Assembly: GCA_017447005.1 (NCBI GenBank)
Contig: JAFSOM010000162.1
Span: 1 to 6,230, forward strand
Direction: 5' to 3'
DNA length: 6,230 nucleotides
Source of the DNA: Oscillibacter sp.
GTDB taxonomy: Bacteria; Bacillota; Clostridia; Oscillospirales; Oscillospiraceae
The first letter of the stretch is position 1, and every line of letters begins with the position of its first letter. Made by a program: the position numbers and the translations under genes. The notes beneath the pieces were generated by a model. It worked only from the letters and a program-made list of their open reading frames with translations, did not search any database and was not told where the DNA came from. This document shows positions 1 to 5,572 of the stretch, piece by piece.

Positions 1-512
1 ATCCGCGCTTTTGGAGAATGTTTCCCTGTATTTTGAGAGCTTTTCCGGCGAGCTTCCAAAACTGACGACGCGCCTGAAAGACCACGGAAGAATCGAAAAG
101 CGCGAATACCGGCTGCTGACGGATTTGTCATGGCTGGAGGAAGCGGAGGATTGGAAAGGTCTCCGCGCCGTTGGCATAGCGACGGCGCAAGTCGTCAGAA
201 ACGGGAATGTCACCACGGACACGAGATATTTTATCTCCTCCATTACGGACATGGAAAAGTTCGCTTACGCGGTACGACGGCATTGGTCTGCGGAAAACCA
301 GTTGCATTAGTGTCTGGACGTGATTTTTCAGGAAGATTCCTCCCGCGCCCGAAACGACATGTTCCCTCTGAATTTGAACGTCCTGCGCAAAGTCGCTCTG
401 ACCCTCTGTCGCAACGCTGACTTAGGCAAACGCGTCGGTATTCAGAAAAAACGCTTTCTCGCTTCCTTAAAATCCAGACATCTTCCTTTCTGTCCTCTTT
501 GGCAAATCTTAA
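1..512 (+). pseudogene. ISAs1-family transposase, C-terminal part, broken by a stop codon and a frameshift
   Basis: The reading frame is open from the left edge (codons in phase with base 2) and shows ISAs1-family landmarks: DHGRIEKREYRLLTDLSWLE near 80-165, NGNVTTDTRYFISS near 202-240, and HWSAENQLH at 281-307. The family continues here with W-x-LDV-x-F-x-ED-x-SR. In this copy the W codon is TAG (308-310), and the same frame then resumes with CLDVIFQEDSSRAR, so one TGG-to-TAG change explains the break. Downstream, KKRFLASLKS runs to about 475. Skipping one A at about 476 gives the tail DIFLSVLFGKS and a TAA at 510-512, a typical ending, whereas the unshifted frame runs on into the next gene. 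The N-terminus and the first catalytic acidic residues lie outside the window. The gene is very probably inactive; the amber codon is clear and the frameshift is inferred. Confidence 0.85.
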
Positions 513-536
513 ATGCTGTTGCCCTGACTCAAAATT

Positions 537-556
537 CCTTTTTCTTGACAGCCCTG
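537..556 (+). repeat. Probable right terminal inverted repeat of the IS
   Basis: Read from the element's outer edge inward on the minus strand, the end is CAGGGCTGTCAAGAAAAAGG, which resembles ISAs1-family termini (CAGGG-type ends; recalled from family knowledge, not aligned). A second CCCTG lies further inside at 522-526 and could be a subterminal site. The matching left repeat is not in the window, so the length and edge are provisional. Confidence 0.55.
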
Positions 557-573
557 CAAATTTGTATTATACT
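545..573 (+). promoter_or_regulatory. Sigma-70-type promoter for rmuC, with its -35 box inside the IS end
   Basis: TTGACA (545-550) is a perfect -35 consensus. TATACT (568-573) is a 5/6 match to the -10 box, with an ideal 17-bp spacer. Transcription would start near 580, about 28 bases before the rmuC ATG. The -35 box lies within the probable terminal repeat, while the -10 box lies beyond the inferred IS edge at 556. The promoter is therefore a junction promoter that would not exist without the insertion. Confidence 0.75.
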
Positions 574-595
574 GGATTCCATATACAGAACGAAT

Positions 596-599
596 GGAG
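596..599 (+). promoter_or_regulatory. Ribosome binding site that fixes the rmuC start
   Basis: GGAG stands 8 bases before the ATG at 608 and downstream of the promoter. It supports 608 as the start, rather than the upstream GTG at 320 that lies in the same open frame but belongs to transposase debris. Confidence 0.7.
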
Positions 600-607
600 C
601 TTTGCGT

Positions 608-2116
608 ATGGAATTTGCAATCTTGGCCTGTTGCGCCGTCATTATCGTCTTATTGGTTCTACTGCTGACGCGTTCCGGCGGCGGCGACGCGGCGCGTATT
701 GCCGAACTCGAACAGCAAATCGCCGTCTTGCGGGAGGGCGTCAAGGACGATAACGGCAGACTGATAGACCGCGTGAACGAAAATCACAGCCGCCTGATGG
801 AACAGGTTTTCCGGCAGGGACAGGACACCGTGACGACGGTCATCAATCTCGGCAAGGGTATCAACGAGGGGCAGGACAGACAGCAGGACGCCTATGACAA
901 GCGTCTGCACGCGCTGGAGGACAAGTTTGACAATATCCGGCGCGATACGCTCGGCGCATTGGAAAAAGTACGTCAGGATAACGCTGACAGTCTCGACAAA
1001 CTCCGGACGGATAATCAAGCCAGTCTGGACAAAATCAATGAGACGGTCAACGAGAAACTGCAAAAGACGCTCAACGACGGACAGGCGGCTTCCGACAAGC
1101 GTCTGCTTGCGCTGGAGGAAAAATTTGACGCTATCCGGCGCGATACGCTTGACGCGCTCGAAAAGGTACGTCAGGATAACGCCGCCAGTCTCGACAAGCT
1201 CCGGACGGACAATCAAGCCAGTCTGGACAGAATCAATGAGACGGTCAACGAGAAACTGCAAAAGACGCTCAACGACAGAATCACGCAGTCCTTTGAACTG
1301 GTCAACCAGCGTCTGACGCAAGTCTATGAAGGCCTTGGGGAGATGAAAAACGTCGCTTCCGGCGTCTCGGACTTGAAAAACGTCCTCTCAAACGTCAAGA
1401 ACCGCGGCATTATGGGGGAAATTCAGCTTTCCGCGATTCTTGGCGACATCCTCGCCCCGGAACAGTACGAAACGCAGTTCAAGATTCGTCCGGGCGGCCC
1501 GGAGATGGTCGATTTCGCCGTCAAGCTCCCCGGGCTGGACGATGGGGAATACGTCTATCTTCCTATCGATTCCAAGTTCCCCGGCGACCGCTGGGCCGCG
1601 CTCGCCGACGCTTACGACGCCGGAAACCCCGTCGAACTCAAACAGAAACGCGCCGCGCTGGAACAGGAAATTAAGCGTTGCGCCAAAAGCATTCACGACA
1701 AGTACATTGTCCCGCCGTATTCCACGGATTTCGCCATTCTCTTTCTCCCCTTTGAGGGCCTGTACGCCGAAGTTGTCAATATGGGGCTTGTGGAAGTCCT
1801 GCAACGCGACTATCGCGTAAACATCACGGGCCCGTCCACCATGGCCGCCATGCTCAACAGTCTGCAAATGGGCTTCCGGACATTGGCAATCCAGAAAAAG
1901 AGCGGGGAAGTCTGGAAGATTTTGGAGGCCGCGAAGAAGGAGTTTGCGAACTTTGAAACCGTCCTGACCAAAACGCGTGACCGACTGCGTCAGGCCGACG
2001 ACGAACTGGAAAAACTTATCGGTACGCGCACAAGGGCCATTAACCGGAAACTCAGTGCGGTGGCGTCGCTGGACGCGTCCGAAAACGCCGCCGATTTGCT
2101 GGAACTCCCGCAATAA
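608..2116 (+). CDS. rmuC: RmuC-family DNA recombination protein, membrane-anchored
   Basis: The product is 502 residues. Residues 3-20 are a hydrophobic N-terminal anchor (AILACCAVIIVLLVLLLT). A long coiled coil follows to about residue 260. The conserved RmuC domain then runs from about residue 225 (LGEMKNVASGVSDLKNVL, NRGIMGEIQL) to about 470, including LNSLQMGFRTLAIQKKSGEVW. The core has a nuclease-like PD-(D/E)xK pattern: E271, D302 (MVDF) and D321-x-K323 (PIDSKF). In E. coli, RmuC limits recombination at inverted repeats; its biochemical activity is not firmly established, so cleavage is inferred from fold only. An oddity is a 66-residue in-frame duplication (residues 97-223). The start was chosen at the ATG with a well-placed GGAG and a promoter 35 bases upstream. 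The open frame extends upstream to 311 through transposase remains, and that extension is not part of the protein. The gene appears to be monocistronic, with a terminator after it. Confidence 0.93.
   Translation: MEFAILACCAVIIVLLVLLLTRSGGGDAARIAELEQQIAVLREGVKDDNGRLIDRVNENHSRLMEQVFRQGQDTVTTVINLGKGINEGQDRQQDAYDKRLHALEDKFDNIRRDTLGALEKVRQDNADSLDKLRTDNQASLDKINETVNEKLQKTLNDGQAASDKRLLALEEKFDAIRRDTLDALEKVRQDNAASLDKLRTDNQASLDRINETVNEKLQKTLNDRITQSFELVNQRLTQVYEGLGEMKNVASGVSDLKNVLSNVKNRGIMGEIQLSAILGDILAPEQYETQFKIRPGGPEMVDFAVKLPGLDDGEYVYLPIDSKFPGDRWAALADAYDAGNPVELKQKRAALEQEIKRCAKSIHDKYIVPPYSTDFAILFLPFEGLYAEVVNMGLVEVLQRDYRVNITGPSTMAAMLNSLQMGFRTLAIQKKSGEVWKILEAAKKEFANFETVLTKTRDRLRQADDELEKLIGTRTRAINRKLSAVASLDASENAADLLELPQ
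896..1276 (+). repeat. 198-bp in-frame tandem duplication in the rmuC coiled coil
   Basis: Copy 1 begins at 896 (DKRLHALEDK) and copy 2 at 1094 (DKRLLALEEK), an exact 198-base (66-residue) offset. The comparable 183 bases (896-1078 against 1094-1276) differ at 17 positions by hand count, about 91% identity, with 6 of 61 residues changed. The last 45 or so bases are identical. The unit is six 11-residue steps, for example VRQDNADSLDK, LRTDNQASLDK and INETVNEKLQK. Confidence 0.95.
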
Positions 2117-2137
2117 GCAACTTTCCGCACGGAAATG

Positions 2138-2176
2138 AACGCCGCGCTTCTCTGTCCATACAGGGAAGGCGGCGTT
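2138..2176 (+). terminator. Hairpin terminator after rmuC
   Basis: A strong stem pairs AACGCCGC with GCGGCGTT (8 bp) and continues inward as CTTCTCTGT with ACAGGGAAG (9 bp, one G-U), with one bulged G and a CCAT loop. It begins 21 bases after the rmuC stop. The following tail (TATAAAATATTGATTTTT) is AT-rich but not a clean T run, so termination may be incomplete. It lies just before the next promoter, which fits a transcription-unit boundary. Confidence 0.7.
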
Positions 2177-2185
2177 TATAAAATA

Positions 2186-2214
2186 TTGATTTTTCCGCGC
2201 TCCCGTGCTATACT
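2186..2214 (+). promoter_or_regulatory. Sigma-70-type promoter for the cation transporter
   Basis: TTGATT (2186-2191) and TATACT (2209-2214) are separated by 17 bp. The predicted transcript start is near 2221, giving a leader of only about 20 bases before the ATG at 2242. No operator or metal riboswitch can be seen in so short a leader. Confidence 0.7.
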
Positions 2215-2241
2215 GATAGGGTATGGAAGGAGTGACAGCGC

Positions 2242-3429
2242 ATGAGCATGAAAAAGCAAATGCTGTCGGCGGACAGTCCGCAACCGGAACTTTCCCGGGA
2301 GGCCGTGATTGTCCGTACCAGCGTTATCGGCATTCTGGCGAATGTCTTTTTAGCGTCGTTCAAGGCGGGAGTTGGGATTCTATCTCACTCCATCGCGGTC
2401 GTACTGGACGCCGTGAACAATCTCTCCGACGCGGCTTCCTCGCTCATTACCATTATCGGCGCTAAACTCGCCGGACGCGAACCCGACAGGAAACACCCCT
2501 TCGGACATGGCCGGGTGGAATACCTCAGCGCAATGGTGATTTCCCTGTTGGTGCTCTACGCCGGGATTACGTCGCTTGTGGAATCCGTCAAGAAGATTCT
2601 GCGCCCCGACATCCCCGACTATAACGCCGCCGGGTTACTCATTATCGCGGCGAGCGTACTGGTCAAATTTCTGCTGGGACGTTACGTCAAGGCCGTGGGA
2701 AAGCGCGTGGATTCCGATTCGCTGGTCAATTCCGGCGAGGACGCGTCCATGGACTGCGTGATTTCCGCGTCCACGCTGGCGGCGGCGGCGATTTACCTGC
2801 TCTTTCACGTGTCGCTGGAGGCTTGGCTTGGCGCCGTGATTTCCGTTATCATCATCAAGTCCGGCGCGGAGATGTTGCGCGACGGCATTTCGCGTATTCT
2901 GGGCGAGAGCGCAAGCCCCGAACTTGCGCGGGCTATCCGGGAAACCGTCTGCGAATTTCCGGGCGTTTCCGGCGCGTATGACTTGGTTCTGCACGATTAC
3001 GGCCCGGAAACGTTTCAAGGCACATTGCATATCGAAGTCCCCGACACCTGTTCCGCCAATCAGTTAGACGACCTGATTCGGGAAATTACGATAGCGGTCT
3101 ACCGGAAACATCACGTGATTCTGACCGCCGTCGGCGTTTACTCCGTGAATACCCGCGATGAAAACATTGTAAAGTTGCGGGAGACGCTGAAAAAGGCCGT
3201 GCTCGAATGCCCGTATATATTGCAAATGCACGGCTTTTACGTCAATGAGGAGGAAAAGCGCATTCGTTTCGACGCGGTTGTCAGTTTCGACGCGCCCGAC
3301 CGCAAAGCGGCTTATCGCACGGTAGCGACGACCGTCGCCGCGCTCTACCCGGAGTATACGTTTCAAATCGCTATGGACACCGATTTCTGCGACCTTGCGA
3401 ACGTCTCCGAATCCGACAGCTGGAAATGA
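2242..3429 (+). CDS. Cation diffusion facilitator (CDF) transporter, probable Mn2+ exporter
   Basis: This 395-residue inner-membrane protein should export divalent metal in exchange for protons. Residues 25-215 form the transmembrane domain, with hydrophobic stretches near 25-48, 50-75, 95-113, 128-146, 172-190 and 193-207. The loop signature HPFGHGR is at 85-91. The metal site is N59-x3-D63 in TM2 (NNLSD) and D167-x3-D171 in TM5 (DASMD). This N-D/D-D set matches that described for pneumococcal MntE and differs from the D-D/H-D zinc/iron site of YiiP, so manganese is the best guess. Residues 225-300 are the cytoplasmic dimerization domain (HDYGP at 251-255). A further tail of about 95 residues to 395 looks like the second C-terminal module seen in Firmicutes homologues. 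The start is the ATG 9 bases after AGGAG (2228-2232); the ATG at 2248 is too far from it. Family call is firm; substrate is inferred. Confidence 0.92.
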   Translation: MSMKKQMLSADSPQPELSREAVIVRTSVIGILANVFLASFKAGVGILSHSIAVVLDAVNNLSDAASSLITIIGAKLAGREPDRKHPFGHGRVEYLSAMVISLLVLYAGITSLVESVKKILRPDIPDYNAAGLLIIAASVLVKFLLGRYVKAVGKRVDSDSLVNSGEDASMDCVISASTLAAAAIYLLFHVSLEAWLGAVISVIIIKSGAEMLRDGISRILGESASPELARAIRETVCEFPGVSGAYDLVLHDYGPETFQGTLHIEVPDTCSANQLDDLIREITIAVYRKHHVILTAVGVYSVNTRDENIVKLRETLKKAVLECPYILQMHGFYVNEEEKRIRFDAVVSFDAPDRKAAYRTVATTVAALYPEYTFQIAMDTDFCDLANVSESDSWK

Positions 3430-3517
3430 CGCAGTCCATTTGCAAGGCCAAACAGCGAGGAAAGTTTCTGGAAGATAGTCCGGGAATTTAAAAATCACTT
3501 GTGAGGAGGAAACACAA

Positions 3518-4651
3518 ATGGCGGAACAGTATTTAGGGGCGGACATCCGCAAGCTGGGCTTCGGCCTGATGCGTCTCCCGCAGAAAGACGGGGCTTTTGA
3601 CCTCGAGCAAATCAAGGAAATGGTAGACCGTTTCCTCGCGGCGGGGTTCACGTACTTCGACACCGCGTGGGCCTATACGGGCAGTGAGGACACGATACGT
3701 CAGGCGTTAGTGGAACGCTACCCCCGCGAAAAGTTCCAGCTCGCCACGAAAAACGCCGCGTGGATTGGCTGCAAGACCCGCGAGGACGCTATCGCGCAGT
3801 TTGAGACTTCCCTTCGTCAGACGGGCGCGGGCTACTTCGACTTCTACCTGCTCCACAATCTCGGCGAACACCGTACCCATGTCTTTGACGACTTCGACCT
3901 GTGGAACTTCGTACAGGAGAAGAAACGGGAAGGCCTGATTCGTCACGCGGGTTTCTCGTTCCACTCCACGCCGGAAGAGCTTGACGCGATTCTGACGGCG
4001 CACCCGGAGGCGGAGTTCGTACAGCTTCAAATCAACTACGCCGACTGGGAGAACCCCGCGATTCAGTCACGCGGCTGTTATGAGGTGGCCCGGAAACACG
4101 GAAAGCCCGTCGTGATTATGGAACCCGTCAAGGGCGGTATGCTCGCCAATCCGCCGGAGAGCGTGACGGAAATCCTGAAAGCGGCGGAGCCGGATTCGTC
4201 CCCGGCGTCGTGGGCGGTACGCTTCGCGGCAAGTCTCCCGGGCGTCATTACCGTGCTGTCGGGCATGAGCGACCTTGCGCAAATGGACGACAACCTCGCC
4301 GCCATGCGCGACTTTACCGGACTGTCCGACGCGCAACAAAAGACTATCGAACAGGCGCAAGCCGCCTTGTACGCCATTCCGCTGATTCCGTGCACGACCT
4401 GCAACTATTGCGCGAAAGTCTGCCCGAATAACATCGGCATTTCCGGCACGTTCACCGCTATGAATCTGCTCACGCTCTACCGGAACAAGGAAAAGGCCCT
4501 CGGGGAGTTGCGTTTTCAGGTGGAGGGACAGGGACGCAACAGCGCCACGCAATGCATTCAATGCGGGGCCTGTATGGAAGTCTGCCCCCAGCATATCGCA
4601 ATCCCTGACGAATTGGCGCGCAGTTGCGAGGCGTTAGGCCTGCAAGCGTGA
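3518..4651 (+). CDS. Aldo/keto reductase with C-terminal 2x[4Fe-4S] ferredoxin domain
   Basis: The protein is 377 residues and probably cytoplasmic. Residues 1-285 are an aldo/keto reductase TIM barrel that begins LGFGLMRLP. The tetrad is in place: D48 and Y53 (YFDTAWAY), K78 (ATKNA) and H113 (YLLHN). Residues 290-377 carry two Cys clusters: C292-x2-C295-x2-C298-x3-C302-P, and C346-x2-C349-x2-C352-x3-C356-P. These are typical ligands for two [4Fe-4S] clusters. Such fusions are common in anaerobes and are thought to link NAD(P)H or ferredoxin electrons to an unknown carbonyl or sugar substrate. The substrate cannot be named. AGGAGG (3504-3509) lies 8 bases before the ATG. The 88-base gap after the transporter shows no convincing promoter or hairpin, so cotranscription with it is likely. 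No clear terminator follows. Confidence 0.92.
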   Translation: MAEQYLGADIRKLGFGLMRLPQKDGAFDLEQIKEMVDRFLAAGFTYFDTAWAYTGSEDTIRQALVERYPREKFQLATKNAAWIGCKTREDAIAQFETSLRQTGAGYFDFYLLHNLGEHRTHVFDDFDLWNFVQEKKREGLIRHAGFSFHSTPEELDAILTAHPEAEFVQLQINYADWENPAIQSRGCYEVARKHGKPVVIMEPVKGGMLANPPESVTEILKAAEPDSSPASWAVRFAASLPGVITVLSGMSDLAQMDDNLAAMRDFTGLSDAQQKTIEQAQAALYAIPLIPCTTCNYCAKVCPNNIGISGTFTAMNLLTLYRNKEKALGELRFQVEGQGRNSATQCIQCGACMEVCPQHIAIPDELARSCEALGLQA

Positions 4652-4717
4652 CTTTCGCGCCGTCCGTCCGATGATACGGGATAACGCGCCGCTCGTCAAA
4701 CGATTTTGCGCGGACGA

Positions 4718-4746
4718 TTGACATTTTCCGCCGGGAAGGGTATAGT
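4718..4746 (+). promoter_or_regulatory. Sigma-70-type promoter for the metallophosphoesterase
   Basis: TTGACA (4718-4723, perfect) and TATAGT (4741-4746) have a 17-bp spacer. The predicted transcript start is near 4753. It lies downstream of a TTG at 4706 that opens the same frame, so a start at 4706 would not be on this transcript. Confidence 0.75.
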
Positions 4747-4766
4747 AGGAGCGAATACAAGCGGAC

Positions 4767-4772
4767 AGGGGG
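4767..4772 (+). promoter_or_regulatory. Ribosome binding site selecting the GTG start at 4781
   Basis: AGGGGG ends 8 bases before GTG. Together with the promoter just upstream and the fact that the conserved protein begins IYITGDTHGD right after this codon, it fixes a GTG initiation. Confidence 0.65.
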
Positions 4773-4780
4773 CGGTTGGC

Positions 4781-5530
4781 GTGATTTACATTACCGGCGA
4801 TACCCACGGGGATTTCCGGCGCTTTAAAGAGGGCGAGTTCCCCGAACTGGACAAACTGACCAAAGCGGATTACGTCATCATCTGCGGCGACTTCGGCGGA
4901 GTATGGAATCAGAGCCGCGAACAGGAGTATTGGCTGAACTGGCTGGAAGAGCGTCCGTTTACCACGCTCTTTATCACGGGGAATCATGAAAACTACGACC
5001 TTCTGGCGACGTTCCCGAAAGAGGAGTGGCGCGGCGGCGTGATTCAGCGTATCCGGCCATCCGTTATCCACCTGACGCGGGGACAGATGTTTGAATTGGA
5101 GGGCAAACGCTTCTTTACTATGGGCGGGGCGAGTTGTCACGACATCCCCGACGGCATTCTGGAACCCGACGACCCGAAATTCCGGCAAAAGTACCGCGAA
5201 CTCCAACGCCGGGACGCGTATTTCCGCATTAATCATGTATCGTGGTGGAAAGAGGAGTTGCCCAGCGCGGAGGAGTACCGTACCGCGTTGAGTACATTAG
5301 AGCGTTGCGGATGGAAGGCGGATTACGTCATCACGCACTGCGCGCCGACATCCGTACAAAACGCGATTGTCCGCGGCGGGTACGAAACCAACGAGCTGAC
5401 GGACTTTCTCGAATCCGTCTCCAATCGGCTGAACTTCCGCCTCTGGTTCTTCGGACATTACCACAGTAACTTTATGGTCAAGGATAAGTATATTCTGCTC
5501 TATCAGAAAATCGTGCAACTGAAAGTTTAA
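4781..5530 (+). CDS. Metallophosphoesterase family protein (calcineurin-like)
   Basis: The protein is 249 residues and probably cytoplasmic; no signal peptide is seen. It is a dinuclear-metal phosphoester hydrolase. All metal-ligand motifs are present in order: D7-x-H9 (GDTHGD), D37 (GDFGG), N68-H69 (GNHE), H186 (THCAP) and H226-x-H228 (GHYH). The natural substrate is not evident; relatives include nucleotide and nucleic-acid phosphodiesterases and protein phosphatases. The middle section (GGASCHDIPDG near 115-125 and a charged region to 165) fits Firmicutes family members of about this size. The start is GTG, since the first conserved strand begins at residue 2 and the promoter and AGGGGG lie immediately upstream. 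It forms its own unit, ending at the hairpin after 5530. Confidence 0.92.
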   Translation: MIYITGDTHGDFRRFKEGEFPELDKLTKADYVIICGDFGGVWNQSREQEYWLNWLEERPFTTLFITGNHENYDLLATFPKEEWRGGVIQRIRPSVIHLTRGQMFELEGKRFFTMGGASCHDIPDGILEPDDPKFRQKYRELQRRDAYFRINHVSWWKEELPSAEEYRTALSTLERCGWKADYVITHCAPTSVQNAIVRGGYETNELTDFLESVSNRLNFRLWFFGHYHSNFMVKDKYILLYQKIVQLKV

Positions 5531-5536
5531 GCGAAC

Positions 5537-5572
5537 GCGGGCCGACGGATTGCCGCCGACCCGTTATTTTTT
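5537..5572 (+). terminator. Rho-independent terminator after the metallophosphoesterase
   Basis: An imperfect GC-rich hairpin spans 5537-5564 with an ATTG loop at 5549-5552. It contains GGGC/CCC-side pairing and a CGG/CCG loop-proximal stem, with two mismatches. It is followed by TATTTTTT (5565-5572). It starts 6 bases after the stop codon. The T run overlaps the last codons of the convergent gene, where it reads as lysine codons and TAA on the minus strand. In the opposite direction there is no T run after the hairpin, so it should act mainly on the plus strand. Confidence 0.7.

Larger units (their letters stand above)
1..556 (+). mobile_element. Right-hand remnant of an ISAs1-family insertion sequence
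   Basis: The first 556 bases hold the 3' part of an ISAs1-like transposase gene, a short non-coding tail and a probable right terminal repeat ending in CAGCCCTG at 549-556. The left end lies outside the window. The transposase is broken twice, so this copy cannot move by itself as read. If 556 is the true outer edge, the following 8 bases (CAAATTTG, 557-564) would be the right copy of the target-site duplication; the family makes duplications of about 8 bp. The left partner is needed to test this. The family call rests on the transposase protein. The exact IS boundary is inferred. Confidence 0.75.

Noticed and set aside
659..1321. A 220-codon minus-strand open frame opposite rmuC, with repeated sequence in the protein
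   Set aside because: It is a shadow of rmuC; its repeats merely mirror the coiled-coil duplication, and it has no ribosome binding site or recognisable domain.
3465..3493. A possible promoter (TTTCTG with TTAAAA) before the aldo/keto reductase
   Set aside because: The -35 box matches TTGACA at only about 2 of 6 positions. It is far weaker than the three clear promoters in the window.
4652..4717. A hairpin terminator after the aldo/keto reductase
   Set aside because: Short complementary pieces exist (CGTCCG with CGGACG, GTCAA with TTGAC), but the loops are long and no T run follows.
4706..4780. An N-terminal extension of the metallophosphoesterase from TTG at 4706
   Set aside because: The promoter (4718-4746) lies inside this stretch, the extension shows no family similarity, and GTG at 4781 has a well-placed AGGGGG and begins exactly at the first conserved strand.
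608..5530. The plus-strand genes as one defence or stress island
   Set aside because: Each unit is a common housekeeping family, most have separate promoters and terminators, and no effector, toxin or sensor gene that would define a system is present.
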